Positions 24,863 through 33,523 of a stretch of DNA of 57,367 bases are shown here, piece after piece. The stretch spans positions 1 to 57,367 of the forward strand of contig JAITSS010000077.1 in NCBI GenBank assembly GCA_031287565.1. The letters are read 5' to 3'. A model generated the notes under the pieces. It was not told the origin of the DNA and ran no database searches. It saw only the letters and a program-made list of their open reading frames with translations. A program made the translations under genes and the position numbers. The stretch comes from Desulfobulbaceae bacterium. Its GTDB lineage: Bacteria > Desulfobacterota > Desulfobulbia > Desulfobulbales > Desulfocapsaceae. How positions within the stretch are numbered: the stretch's first letter is position 1; each line of letters starts with the position of its first letter.

Positions 24863-26434
24863 ATGAAAACAAAAGCAGCCATTCTCTCTTTATGCGCCCT
24901 GGCCGTCGTGGCGCCGCGCCTCGAAGCGCGGGAAAATTCCCTTTCCGGCGGAGGAAGCATTACCTATGAAATGTACGACAAGAGTGGTGGCGAAAGCGCG
25001 GAGAACACGGGCGGCGAGGTCGAAGAGGCCGCCGCGCCACAAGCCGCGCTTTCATCCGACGATGACGACGATTATTCCCGCATCATCATCAGCCCGGTGT
25101 TAACCATTAAAAGCATCGGCGACAAAAACGCCGTCTCGTTGTCGTACTCGCCCGTTCTGCAATATGGCGATGACAGCGACGGCGATATTCAACAGGTGGT
25201 GAGCATTACCGCCGACTGGTCGCCGACCAGCCGCTGGGCGCTTTCGTTCCGCGACAGCTATCAGGAAACCGATACCGACCTCGACAATGTGAACATGGCC
25301 GGGTTCACGCCGCAACCGGCGACGGTTCAGGGCGGACAGGGCCGTGGAAGCGGTCAAAGCGAACAGGGCGCGAGCGTCAGTCAATCAAGTAGCGACAGCC
25401 AGCTCACCGATTCGCCCGGTCGGCAAAAGTATTCGACCAACGATTTCGAGATCGCCGCCACTTATACATACTGGGAGGACAGCTCACTGAAGTTTGGCTA
25501 TGGACTTGAGCAGCTGCGCTACGACAATCTGATTGGCTCTAACCAGGATTACGACAAGAACACCATCTTCGCGAACATCAAACACCGACTGAATTCGCAG
25601 TATTCGCTGGCGGCGGAAGCGCGCTACGCCATGGGCACGTTCGATGACGCCGCGCCAATTCCCGTAACTGATGCCGTCGCGCCGCTGGCCGAAGGCGACG
25701 CCGCCTTGAGCCAGCCGGATGACAACTCATACAGTCCCGCCGCTTCCAGCGATGTTGATGAGCTGCATTTCAGCACCTCGCTGGAATCGCTGGTCATCCC
25801 GCATCATCCTTTGAGCCTGACCTATACCCTCGACACCAGCAAGTATGACGACGAGGGGCAGGGTGATACGCAAATTCACGCCTTGCTCTTCGGCTGGACC
25901 TGGGAAATGAGCGAGAAATCAACGTTCACCTTCTCCATCGGCCCCAGCTATCAGAAGAACGACGGCGACGAGGGCGACTCCTGGGATTACGCTCTGAACG
26001 CCGCCTACAGCCGTCGGTGGAGCGCCGCCGGCGATATCGTCTTCAGCGCCGCGCACGGCGCCGAGATGCGCAATTTCTCTGGCAATGCCAACGATAACGG
26101 CATGACCGAGTATTGGCGTGGCGGCGTCAACATCAACCAGGCGCTGAGCCAGAATCTGGCTCTAAACCTTATGGCCACCGCCGCCGATGAGGATGTCAGC
26201 CAATCCGCTTCCATCACGGAACGTGAACTCGAAGACGATTTGGCCGCTGGTGGCGCTAGCAACACCAGGCAATATACGCTGGGTGGCGGCTTGTCGTACA
26301 ATTTCGCCCGTTGGTATGCGCTGGGGCTTAACTATTCTTACACCACCCAGGACGGCGATCTGCCAGAAGACAATTATGACGAACATCGACTGATGCTCGT
26401 GTTGTCGATGCAGCGCGATTTCTTCCACTGGTAA
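24863..26434 (+). CDS. Outer-membrane beta-barrel protein of exosortase locus
   Basis: The 523-residue protein starts with MKTKAAILSLCALAVVAPRLEA, a Sec signal. An acidic stretch follows (runs of Asp around residue 65), then many amphipathic strands ending in the aromatic DFFHW typical of outer-membrane barrels. It resembles the poorly conserved barrel proteins that accompany XrtA-type loci, but I recognise no specific family motif. A Gly/Gln/Ser-rich insertion sits near residues 155-190. The start ATG 24863 is chosen for the signal peptide. Its stop overlaps the next gene's start by one base, so the genes are coupled. Confidence 0.65.
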   Translation: MKTKAAILSLCALAVVAPRLEARENSLSGGGSITYEMYDKSGGESAENTGGEVEEAAAPQAALSSDDDDDYSRIIISPVLTIKSIGDKNAVSLSYSPVLQYGDDSDGDIQQVVSITADWSPTSRWALSFRDSYQETDTDLDNVNMAGFTPQPATVQGGQGRGSGQSEQGASVSQSSSDSQLTDSPGRQKYSTNDFEIAATYTYWEDSSLKFGYGLEQLRYDNLIGSNQDYDKNTIFANIKHRLNSQYSLAAEARYAMGTFDDAAPIPVTDAVAPLAEGDAALSQPDDNSYSPAASSDVDELHFSTSLESLVIPHHPLSLTYTLDTSKYDDEGQGDTQIHALLFGWTWEMSEKSTFTFSIGPSYQKNDGDEGDSWDYALNAAYSRRWSAAGDIVFSAAHGAEMRNFSGNANDNGMTEYWRGGVNINQALSQNLALNLMATAADEDVSQSASITERELEDDLAAGGASNTRQYTLGGGLSYNFARWYALGLNYSYTTQDGDLPEDNYDEHRLMLVLSMQRDFFHW

Positions 26435-27087
26435 TGAAAAATTCCATGCAAAAAGGCCGCGTCCTCCTCCTCCTCGCTTTGTTCGCCGCCGCCTGGTACG
26501 CGCTGAACATGACCGCCGAGGTCAAAGCTGTTCCCATCAAACGTGGCCTGGCCGATTTCCCGCAGCGCCTCGGCGACTATCGTTTGTCTGGGGCCTTTCA
26601 GTCCTCGTCGGAAGAACTGGAGATGCTCGGCGTCGATGATTACATCCAATACAACTACATGAACGACACCGGCGCGCGGATGAATCTGTATGTCGGGTAT
26701 TACCGGGCGGTTGGCGTCACCGGCTCATACCATTCGCCGAAAAACTGTCTGCCCGGCGGCGGTTGGGGCATCGCCGACGCCAAACAATTGCCGCTGCGTA
26801 TCGCGGGGGCCAAGAGCGCGATTGCCGAAATGCTGATCAAAAACGGCGGTGAAGAGCAGGTGGTGCTGTATTGGTATCAGAATCGCGGGCGAATTATCGC
26901 CTCGGAATATTGGGAAAAATTCTGGCTGATCAAAGACGCGCTCTTCATGGGCCGTCGTGACGGGGCCTTTATCCGTGTTATGACCTACGCTACCGATGGC
27001 CGGGCGGCGGCGGAACAACGGGCTTTGCAATTTTCGGAACTGGTTATCCCGGCGCTGGACGAATTTTTGCCCGGTGCCCGCCTATGA
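26434..27087 (+). CDS. EpsI-type exosortase-associated protein (DUF3485)
   Basis: The 217-residue protein has an N-terminal membrane anchor (residues about 8-27) and the DUF3485/EpsI hallmark SYHSPKNCLPGGGW, with a further conserved YWYQNRGRIIASEYW. EpsI proteins accompany exosortases, either as separate proteins or as a C-terminal fusion, and are thought to help process or modify exported protein or polysaccharide. Here it is a stand-alone gene placed before the exosortase rather than after it. It overlaps the exosortase gene by four bases (ATGA). Confidence 0.88.
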   Translation: MKNSMQKGRVLLLLALFAAAWYALNMTAEVKAVPIKRGLADFPQRLGDYRLSGAFQSSSEELEMLGVDDYIQYNYMNDTGARMNLYVGYYRAVGVTGSYHSPKNCLPGGGWGIADAKQLPLRIAGAKSAIAEMLIKNGGEEQVVLYWYQNRGRIIASEYWEKFWLIKDALFMGRRDGAFIRVMTYATDGRAAAEQRALQFSELVIPALDEFLPGARL

Positions 27088-27932
27088 CGCCGCCTTCCAC
27101 CTCGCAGCGGACATCCCTGATTCTCATCGGCATCCTGGTTGCGGCTTTGCTCTTGCTCTACTGGCCGTTTCTCGGTGGCCTTATCCAGGATTGGGATGAA
27201 AACCCCGATTATTCGCACGGCTATTTCATCCCCTTCATCGCCGCCTCCATGATTTATTCGCGGCGCGACAAGCTGGTCGCCACGACGGCGAAACCGATGA
27301 ACAGCGGTTTGCCACTGGTAGCCCTGGGCCTGTGTCTGCTCATCGTCGGCAAAGTCGCTGCCGAATTTTTCGCGCAGCGGCTGTCCCTGCTGGTTGTGTT
27401 GCTGGGTCTTGTCGCTTTTTGCGGCGGGCGGCCTTTTCTCAGGCTCCTGGCCTCGCCCATTCTCTACCTGATTTTCATGATTCCGCTACCGGCGATCATT
27501 TGGAATCAGATCGCCTTTCCGATGCAGATATTCAGCACGACCCTGACCGAAAAAATTATCTATATGCTGGGGATTCCGGTCTTCCGCGAAGGCAACGTCC
27601 TGCATCTGGCCGAAACGACGCTCGAAGTGGTCGCGGCCTGCTCCGGTCTGCGCTCGCTCCTGACCATGTTCGCTTTGGCCGCCGCTCTGGCCTTTTTCTC
27701 CGACTTCTCGCCGCGACGGAAGGCGGCCCTGTTTTTTTCCGCGATTCCCGTAGCTGTCCTGGCGAATATAATCCGTTTAACCGGCACGGCGTTCCTGGCG
27801 AATATCTATGGCCCGCAGGTAGCGGAAGGCTTTCTCCACGAATTCTCCGGCCTGGTAGTCTTCTTCCTGGGACTCCTGATGTTGATAGGTGTTCACAATT
27901 TTTTGGCGCATTTCCGCCATGCCACTGAATAG
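27084..27932 (+). CDS. Exosortase
   Basis: This 282-residue integral membrane protein has about eight membrane segments. The exosortase catalytic triad is intact: Cys186 in AACSGLRSL, Arg231 in NIIRLT and His252 in FLHEFSGL. Exosortases are transpeptidase-like enzymes that recognise PEP-CTERM signals and release or anchor the protein at the surface. No PEP-CTERM protein is seen in the window, so its substrate must be elsewhere or unrecognised. It is the last gene of the 24082-27932 operon and converges on the ABC permease gene at 28034. The subtype (XrtA or other) is not assigned. Confidence 0.93.
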   Translation: MTPPSTSQRTSLILIGILVAALLLLYWPFLGGLIQDWDENPDYSHGYFIPFIAASMIYSRRDKLVATTAKPMNSGLPLVALGLCLLIVGKVAAEFFAQRLSLLVVLLGLVAFCGGRPFLRLLASPILYLIFMIPLPAIIWNQIAFPMQIFSTTLTEKIIYMLGIPVFREGNVLHLAETTLEVVAACSGLRSLLTMFALAAALAFFSDFSPRRKAALFFSAIPVAVLANIIRLTGTAFLANIYGPQVAEGFLHEFSGLVVFFLGLLMLIGVHNFLAHFRHATE

Positions 27933-28033
27933 ATTCTCTGCAAAAAGTTGCAACATGCTGGAGTATTGATCCCCCCCAAATAAATGATTTTTTGCCTGCG
28001 GTTCAACCCGTTGGCGCGGCCTTGTTGTCCACA

Positions 28034-29155
28034 CTACCGCAGTGTCTTCTTGAAACGCAGCGCCGCGAGTGTCAGGAAAAAAAAGCTCAACGCCGACTGG
28101 GCGGCAATTTGCGGCCAGAGAATCTCTAGGCCGACGCCGCGCAGGACGATGCCGCGCAGAATTTCCAGATACCAGCGCATCGGGTTGAGCCAGGTGGCGA
28201 TTTGCGCCGGTTCCGGCATGTTATGGATGGGAAACATGAAGCCGCTGAGCAAAACCGACGGCATCATCACGAGAAAACTGGTGAGCAGCGCCTGCTGCTG
28301 GGTTTTGGCCGAAGAGCTGATGACCAAGGCCAGGCCCATGTTGCCAAAGAGGTATAATCCGGTCAGGATATAGAGCAGCGTCATGCTGCCCGCCACCCGC
28401 ACATCGAAAATCATCATGGCCACGATGAGCATGACGGTCATCGTGAAGTAGCTGGTAGCCAGATAGGGAAGAGTTTTGCCGAGGACGAAATCGAGGCGGC
28501 CAATCGGCGTGACCATCACCTGTTCAATGGTGCCGATTTCTTTTTCCCGCACAATGCCGATGCTCGGCAAAAGGATGCTGAAAATAAAGAGCATCACGGC
28601 AATCAGCGCTGGCACAAAATAGAGGCGGCTTTCCTGGTTGACGTTAAACCACGAGCGGCTGATGCAGGACACCAGCGGCGGCCTTGTTGTGATTCCTTTT
28701 TTTGCCAGGTTTTGCCGTAGCCAGCTTTCGTTGAACGATTCGGCGATGCTTTGGGCGTAGCCGCTGATAATCGCCGTGCTGTTGCTGTCCGAGCCGTCGG
28801 TGATGAGTTGAATTTCCGTATCGTGGCCGGAGAGCAGCTTTCTGGCGAAATCCTCAGGGATGATCAAAGCCGCCCGCGCCTCGCCACGGTCGATGAGCGG
28901 GTTCAGTTCGCCCGGATGCACGGCGCGGAAGCGGAAATAGCCGCTGGCTGTGAAATCGGCGACGAGCCGCCGCGACAGCGCCGAATTGTCCAGGTCGAGC
29001 ACGGCGCAGCCAATGTCCGTGACATCGGTGGTCAGGGCGAAGGCCATGATGGTCATCTGGATGATAGGCATTCCGAGAATGACCACCCGCATCCGCGGGT
29101 CGCGCAGCATTTGCAGAAATTCTTTGCGCACAAGGTGGCGGACGCGGGCGAACAT
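28034..29155 (-). CDS. ABC-2 type exporter permease (YbhR-like)
   Basis: The 373-residue permease has one N-terminal membrane segment (MRVVILGMPIIQMTIMAFAL), a periplasmic domain of about 140 residues (DLDNSALSRRLVADF) and a C-terminal cluster of five or six membrane segments. The conserved cytoplasmic loop REKEIGTIEQVMVTPI belongs to ABC2_membrane_3 permeases. It begins 3 bases after the paired permease gene. Together with that gene, the tandem ATPase and HlyD it makes an efflux system of the YbhGFSR type; the cargo is unknown. Confidence 0.93.
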   Translation of the reverse strand: MFARVRHLVRKEFLQMLRDPRMRVVILGMPIIQMTIMAFALTTDVTDIGCAVLDLDNSALSRRLVADFTASGYFRFRAVHPGELNPLIDRGEARAALIIPEDFARKLLSGHDTEIQLITDGSDSNSTAIISGYAQSIAESFNESWLRQNLAKKGITTRPPLVSCISRSWFNVNQESRLYFVPALIAVMLFIFSILLPSIGIVREKEIGTIEQVMVTPIGRLDFVLGKTLPYLATSYFTMTVMLIVAMMIFDVRVAGSMTLLYILTGLYLFGNMGLALVISSSAKTQQQALLTSFLVMMPSVLLSGFMFPIHNMPEPAQIATWLNPMRWYLEILRGIVLRGVGLEILWPQIAAQSALSFFFLTLAALRFKKTLR

Positions 29156-29158
29156 GGC

Positions 29159-30283
29159 TTACTCCAGGCGCAGGACCAGAGTTTTTCTGGTCAGAACGAG
29201 CATGACAAGGGCGTAGACGGCCAGCAACAGCGCCTCAATCCACAAAATTTCCAGGCCAATACCTTTTAAGTAGATGCCGCGTAAAATGACAATGAAGTAT
29301 CGGGCTGGGACGATATAGGTCAGCCATTGCAAAGGCTGCGGCATGTTGGCGATGGCGAAGACGAAGCCGCTTAAAATGAGCGTCGGCATAAAGCCGATGA
29401 GAATCGCCAGTTGGTTGGCCAGCACCTGGGTTTTCAGGGCGCTGCTCAGAAAAATCCCCAGAAAGAGAGCGCCGCTTAAAAAGATGGCGGACAGCGCGAA
29501 GAGCAAAGCCGCGTTCCCGGCGATCGGCACCGCGAAGACCAGCCGCCCGACCACCACGGCCATGGCCACATCCAGCATTCCTATGGCGAAGTAGGGCGCG
29601 ACTTTGCCAAAGATCAGTTCGTCGGCCTGAACCGGCGTGCTGATCAGTTGCTCCATCGAGCCGCTTTCCCATTCTTTGGCGATGGTGGTGCTGGTGAGCA
29701 GCGCCGCCACGACCACCATGACCATGGCGATGATGCCTGGCACCAGAACGTTCTGGCTGCGCAAATCGGGATTGTACCAGGCCCGCGTCCGCACATCGGC
29801 TTGGCCAGGACGGCGCGTGGTTTCCATGGCTTCCAGCAGGACGGAGCGGGAATAGACCGCCGTCACCGCTTCGGCGTAGCCTCGCGCCAGCCGTGAAGTG
29901 TTGGCGTCGCTGCCATCGACGAGAAGCTGCACGCTGGCGGGCCGTTTGGCCGCGATATTCTGGCCGAAATCACGGGGAATGACCACAGCGAGCATGGCTT
30001 GGCCACGGATTAAATATTCAGTCAGTTGTTTTTCGTCCCCGGCATAACCAAGCAGGTCGAAGTAGGGCGTTCCGGTCATCAGACTGATGAATTCGCGGCT
30101 CTCTCGGCTCTGCGATTGGTCAAAAATCACCGTCGGCGCGTGACGCAAATCAAAGGTCAGGGCATAGCCGTAAATAAGAATCAGAAGCAGCGGCATGGCC
30201 AGCGCCAGCGCCAGGCTGCGCCAATCCCGCGATAGATGCAGGCTTTCTTTGTGGGCAATGGCCAGAAGACGCCGCGCCTTCAT
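29159..30283 (-). CDS. ABC-2 type exporter permease (YbhS-like)
   Basis: The 374-residue permease has the same layout as its neighbour: a first membrane segment (ALAMPLLLILIYGYALTF), a periplasmic domain with FDQSQSRESREF, then five or six membrane segments with the loop AKEWESGSMEQLISTPV. I set the start at ATG 30283 (MKARRLL), which lies within the 15-bp repeat described separately and is preceded by AGGTGG. In the inferred ancestral arrangement this start overlapped the ATPase stop as ATGA. It is now 3.2 kb away because of the pab cassette. Confidence 0.92.
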   Translation of the reverse strand: MKARRLLAIAHKESLHLSRDWRSLALALAMPLLLILIYGYALTFDLRHAPTVIFDQSQSRESREFISLMTGTPYFDLLGYAGDEKQLTEYLIRGQAMLAVVIPRDFGQNIAAKRPASVQLLVDGSDANTSRLARGYAEAVTAVYSRSVLLEAMETTRRPGQADVRTRAWYNPDLRSQNVLVPGIIAMVMVVVAALLTSTTIAKEWESGSMEQLISTPVQADELIFGKVAPYFAIGMLDVAMAVVVGRLVFAVPIAGNAALLFALSAIFLSGALFLGIFLSSALKTQVLANQLAILIGFMPTLILSGFVFAIANMPQPLQWLTYIVPARYFIVILRGIYLKGIGLEILWIEALLLAVYALVMLVLTRKTLVLRLE

Positions 30284-30293
30284 GCCGCCACCT
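30279..30293 (-). repeat. 15-bp direct repeat, permease side of the pab cassette
   Basis: On the plus strand TTCATGCCGCCACCT is identical to 33519-33533. Read on the minus strand it is the ribosome-binding site and start codon of the permease gene (AGGTGGCGGCATGAA). Together the two copies bracket the AT-rich pab segment. Confidence 0.85.
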
Positions 30294-30463
30294 GCGATTT
30301 CCATTGAAAATGGGCAAACATTTGTATGATTTCCTGTAATGCCGCGATACTAAAACCGCGAGTCGAATTTATTCTCGATTGCTAGTAATGATTTGTGTAT
30401 TGATCTCATAATTAAAATGGGAAACCATTTCTGATCCAGAGATTGGACATTGCAAATCAACTA

Positions 30464-30616
30464 TTATCCAAAATTTATTTGGCGTCTCAATCCATTGAAG
30501 CGCCAACTAAAATTGGACTGCTGGAATAAAGAATAGTGCGCTGGATGCGGAATGCTTTTCTTCCTCAACGGTGGTTTGCGCTCGATTCCCTCAGGAAGCT
30601 TGGATATGCAAATCAT
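30464..30616 (-). CDS. Possible 50-residue ORF after pabC (doubtful)
   Basis: An ATG at 30616 overlaps the pabC stop as ATGA and opens 50 codons (MICISKLPEGIERKPPL... to GLRRQINFG), basic in the middle. No known domain and no good Shine-Dalgarno are seen. Its end contains a strong imperfect palindrome (TTGGCG...CGCCAA, 30479-30506), and a second small hairpin AAATGG-GAAA-CCATTT (30415-30430) lies beyond it. The region may therefore simply be the terminator-bearing tail of the pab transcript. The remainder of 30294-30463 holds nothing I recognise. Confidence 0.2.
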   Translation of the reverse strand: MICISKLPEGIERKPPLRKKSIPHPAHYSLFQQSNFSWRFNGLRRQINFG

Positions 30617-31407
30617 TGTTTCAACACAATTTTATCTCTGGAAAAATCGCGAGATTGTCCTGATGCCTGAATGGTTGCCGCTTCATAAATCCGCGCTACC
30701 CGCGCCGTCAAACTTTGGCACCCCAGGTTGAAACGAGTTTCTCCGATTGCTCTCACGGGACGCACGCCCATTAATGAATTGGTAATAAAACACTCATTAT
30801 ATTGTATTATGTCGCCAGGCGTAATTATTTGTTCAGAAGTAGAAAATTGTTCAAATGCGGAATCATGTAAAATTAAATCTCTGATTATTCCTTTCAGAAG
30901 TCCTGAAGAATCAGGTGGAGTCATAATCATGTTATCCGTTACAAAAAATATATTGGCTGTAGTTGTCTCACATATTTCGCCTCTGTTGTTAAGTAATATA
31001 TGGTCTTGCGCGCCTTTTTGCTTTGCCGCGAGAAATTCGTATTGGTATTCGCCGCGGCTCAGGGTTTTATGACGCGCGAATGGCGAATTGGCGTCATGGA
31101 TGAGTGCGCCATAACTCAAATCAAAGCCAATATTCACGTCATAAGGTTTATATGGAATATTACGATGGGAAAAGACGATATTATCTTTTGAAACTATGAT
31201 TTTTAATGCGTGTTCACGTAGATTGTTGCTCATAATATATGATTGTATATCATGTTTTATGGGGAAATTAGTAATGCCAAGAAAATCCAATGCCAACTTC
31301 AGACGAACAAGATGTTCATCCAAAAATAGCGCAGTTCCATTTTTAATTGCTATAGTTTCAAAGGCTCCCCAACCAAACTGGAATCCTTCGTCAAAATTAA
31401 TCCGCAT
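30613..31407 (-). CDS. pabC: Aminodeoxychorismate lyase (class IV aminotransferase fold)
   Basis: The 264-residue protein has the class IV PLP fold: the opening FDEGFQFGWGAFETIAIKNG, the PLP-binding Lys in HKTLSRGEY, the EICETTTANIFFV segment and GLLKGIIRDLIL. Beside pabA and pabB, the most likely reaction is release of pyruvate from 4-amino-4-deoxychorismate to give p-aminobenzoate for folate. A branched-chain or D-amino-acid aminotransferase role is less likely in this context. It overlaps pabB by 11 bases. Codon use is markedly AT-rich compared with its surroundings. Confidence 0.85.
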   Translation of the reverse strand: MRINFDEGFQFGWGAFETIAIKNGTALFLDEHLVRLKLALDFLGITNFPIKHDIQSYIMSNNLREHALKIIVSKDNIVFSHRNIPYKPYDVNIGFDLSYGALIHDANSPFARHKTLSRGEYQYEFLAAKQKGAQDHILLNNRGEICETTTANIFFVTDNMIMTPPDSSGLLKGIIRDLILHDSAFEQFSTSEQIITPGDIIQYNECFITNSLMGVRPVRAIGETRFNLGCQSLTARVARIYEAATIQASGQSRDFSRDKIVLKQ

Positions 31408-32839
31408 TCGTTCCTTCTCCCTTTTCCTCTGAAACTAATACCTTGAGTAGCGCGGACGCTTTTTGCAGGGCTTCTTCATACTCAAATAATGGGTCTGAGT
31501 CATAGGTAATGCCGCCGCCGACGCCAATATAATAGATACCATTCTCATAGACAGCTGTCCTGATAATGATATTAAGATCACAATCGCCATTAAGAGAGAT
31601 GAACCCCAACGTCCCTGTGTACAATCCGCGCGGGCTATTTTCAAGTTCATCTATCAATTCCATGGCACGTATCTTGGGTGTGCCGGTAATCGATCCTCCC
31701 GGAGCGGCGGCAACCAGAAGATCAACTGGACTTGAATTTTCACGCAGATGACCTTCAACTGTTGAGACCAGGTGAAATACTGTAGCATACTCCTCGATAC
31801 CGTACATATCTGACACAATAACGCTTCCTGGAGTACATACCTTGTTTAAATCATTGCGCTCCAAATCAACAACCATCAAGAGTTCGCTTTTTTCTTTCGC
31901 TGAATCCATAAGCTCTTGCTTCAGCGCCGCATCTTCTTCTGGTGTTTCGCCACGTTTGCGAGTGCCTTTAATAGGACGAGTTACTATATGTCCATTTTTT
32001 ATCTGCAAAAAACGTTCCGGAGAACAGCATATTACAGTAAAATTAGCATAGTTAAGATAAGCGCTAAAAGGAGAAGGATTAGTCTGACGCAATATTTTGA
32101 ATAATTCGTATGGCCGCTTGGCGCTTCGCGCTTGCATCTGCATCGCCATATTCACCACATATATATCTCCATTTATTATATATTCAATCATTGATTCGAC
32201 GGCTTTGATATATTCTTCCTGATTGAAATTGCAAGTCAACTCTGGTCTTTGGCGGGTGGCTGTCATGTTTGAACCCGCTGTTCTGGATTCTTTCTGTATA
32301 ATTGGTGTGTTGGTGTTATTGATATTACATATATTATTCTCTAAGTCAGCGAGTGTTTTTTCGCTATTGCCAAGCTTGCCATTTGCTACCAAAAAAATTT
32401 CTTTGGCAACATGGTCTTCGATAACAAAGTTATCATAAAATGTAAGGACGCAATCGGGTAGGTTCGGCTGGCGCGGAGTTAATAAATCGCCTGATACGTC
32501 ATCAAACTTGGATGATACTCCCTGGAGTTTTCTTCCATATTCATATGAGAAGTAGCCAATCGCGCCACAGACCAGAGGGAGTTTCGTTGGATTGATTTGA
32601 TAATTCCGTGCGAGATAATCGCGCAAGTAGTCTTCAAATATGAGACTTGAACATTCGCCATTAATTGTGAACTTCTCGCCTTTAACCAGCTTAAGATAGG
32701 GGTTGAGTCCAATTATAGAATATCTGCCCAAATTATTTTCCAGTGAAGAGTTCAGAAACGCGACATCTTGACTGTGGGCAAACCGCGCAAATATCTGGTC
32801 AATTGGCTGATAAACCTCTCGTTTGCGAATTATTTGCAT
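31397..32839 (-). CDS. pabB: Aminodeoxychorismate synthase component I
   Basis: The 480-residue protein belongs to the chorismate-binding family: N-terminal Anth_synt_I_N region (VAFLNSSLENNLGRYSIIGLNP), then the catalytic domain with RPIKGTRKRGETPEED, ELLMVVDLERNDL, GSITGTPKIRAMELIDELE and GVGGGITYDSDP. The Lys in PIKGT rather than the Ala/Thr of anthranilate synthases favours PabB, and pabC next door supports it. Start 32839 has AAGGGGAGC upstream and overlaps pabA by 10 bases. It aminates chorismate using ammonia from PabA. The gene is AT-rich like the rest of the cassette. Confidence 0.88.
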   Translation of the reverse strand: MQIIRKREVYQPIDQIFARFAHSQDVAFLNSSLENNLGRYSIIGLNPYLKLVKGEKFTINGECSSLIFEDYLRDYLARNYQINPTKLPLVCGAIGYFSYEYGRKLQGVSSKFDDVSGDLLTPRQPNLPDCVLTFYDNFVIEDHVAKEIFLVANGKLGNSEKTLADLENNICNINNTNTPIIQKESRTAGSNMTATRQRPELTCNFNQEEYIKAVESMIEYIINGDIYVVNMAMQMQARSAKRPYELFKILRQTNPSPFSAYLNYANFTVICCSPERFLQIKNGHIVTRPIKGTRKRGETPEEDAALKQELMDSAKEKSELLMVVDLERNDLNKVCTPGSVIVSDMYGIEEYATVFHLVSTVEGHLRENSSPVDLLVAAAPGGSITGTPKIRAMELIDELENSPRGLYTGTLGFISLNGDCDLNIIIRTAVYENGIYYIGVGGGITYDSDPLFEYEEALQKASALLKVLVSEEKGEGTNAD

Positions 32840-33444
32840 GACAGCTCCCCTTGTTTGGCGCGTCTGTCCTGCCAATCATGCGCAATGGTAATAAAATTTT
32901 GCAGTAAATCATGACCAAACTCAGTCAAGACCGCCTCTGGGTGAAATTGCACGCCATATATTGGGTAATATCGGTGCGAAATCGCCATCAATGCGCCGTC
33001 GTCCGCTCTGGCGTCGATTTGCAACTCGGCAGGTAATGATTGCTCGTTTATCACCAAAGAATGATAGCGTGTAACCTTGATGTTTTGTGGCAAGCCCTTA
33101 AAAATTCCAGAGCCGCAATGTTGAATTAAAGAAAGTTTTCCGTGCATCGGGCATAAGCCTTTCGTGATTCGCGCCTTGAAAGCAAGGCCAATGGCCTGAT
33201 GTCCTAGACAAACGCCAAAGATAGGGATTTTTCCTGAAAAATGCTGGATAATGGCCAGTGTATTGCCAGCGGCGACCGGGTCTTTAGGGCCTGGAGAGAT
33301 GATGATAGCTTTGTATTTGCCCTTCTCGACATCCTTGATCGTGATGACATCATTGCGCTTGATTTCAACATCCTGTCCCAATTCATAAAAATATACGGCA
33401 AGGTTGTAGACAAATGAGTCATAGTTATCAACTATGAGATACAT
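32830..33444 (-). CDS. pabA: Aminodeoxychorismate synthase component II (glutamine amidotransferase)
   Basis: The 204-residue class I amidotransferase starts MYLIVDNYDSFVYNLAVYF. It has the oxyanion motif IISPGPKDP, nucleophile Cys79 in FGVCLGHQAIG and the His-Glu pair in VQFHPEAVLTEFG. It supplies ammonia from glutamine to PabB. Sequence alone cannot separate it from TrpG, but pabB and pabC downstream make PabA the better call; it might serve both pathways. AAGAGG lies before the start. It is the first gene of the cassette and probably relies on transcription from the exporter operon, since only 75 bases separate it from the ATPase stop. Confidence 0.87.
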   Translation of the reverse strand: MYLIVDNYDSFVYNLAVYFYELGQDVEIKRNDVITIKDVEKGKYKAIIISPGPKDPVAAGNTLAIIQHFSGKIPIFGVCLGHQAIGLAFKARITKGLCPMHGKLSLIQHCGSGIFKGLPQNIKVTRYHSLVINEQSLPAELQIDARADDGALMAISHRYYPIYGVQFHPEAVLTEFGHDLLQNFITIAHDWQDRRAKQGELSCK

Positions 33445-33523
33445 GGGGACCTCTTGTTTTTTGGAACGACGGACGCGCTTTCAACAAGTCATTTAGCGTG
33501 TCGCAGGAAGGATGCTCTTTCAT
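33428..33523 (-). CDS. 31-codon mini-ORF at the cassette edge (doubtful)
   Basis: The ATG inside the ATPase-side repeat copy opens a 31-residue frame (MKEHPSCDTLNDLLKARPSF...) that overlaps the ATPase stop as ATGA and ends 17 bases into pabA. It inherits the translation start that once belonged to the permease gene. It may couple translation from the ATPase to pabA or be meaningless. No known motif is present. Confidence 0.2.
   Translation of the reverse strand: MKEHPSCDTLNDLLKARPSFQKTRGPHVSHS

Larger units (their letters stand above)
30294..33518 (-). mobile_element. AT-rich pabABC cassette inserted in the ABC exporter operon
   Basis: This 3225-bp segment is visibly richer in A and T than the genes on both sides and uses A/T-ending codons (Ile ATA, Lys AAA, Asn AAT) rarely seen in its neighbours. 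It holds pabA, pabB and pabC plus a 319-bp non-coding tail, and lies between an exporter ATPase gene and its cognate permease genes. An exact 15-bp direct repeat flanks it. No transposase or integrase is inside, so this is a horizontally acquired cassette rather than a self-moving element. Acquisition is inference from composition, position and repeat. Confidence 0.65.

Noticed and set aside
27933..28033. Intrinsic terminator between exosortase and permease genes
   Set aside because: The region has a run of C residues but no stem followed by T residues.
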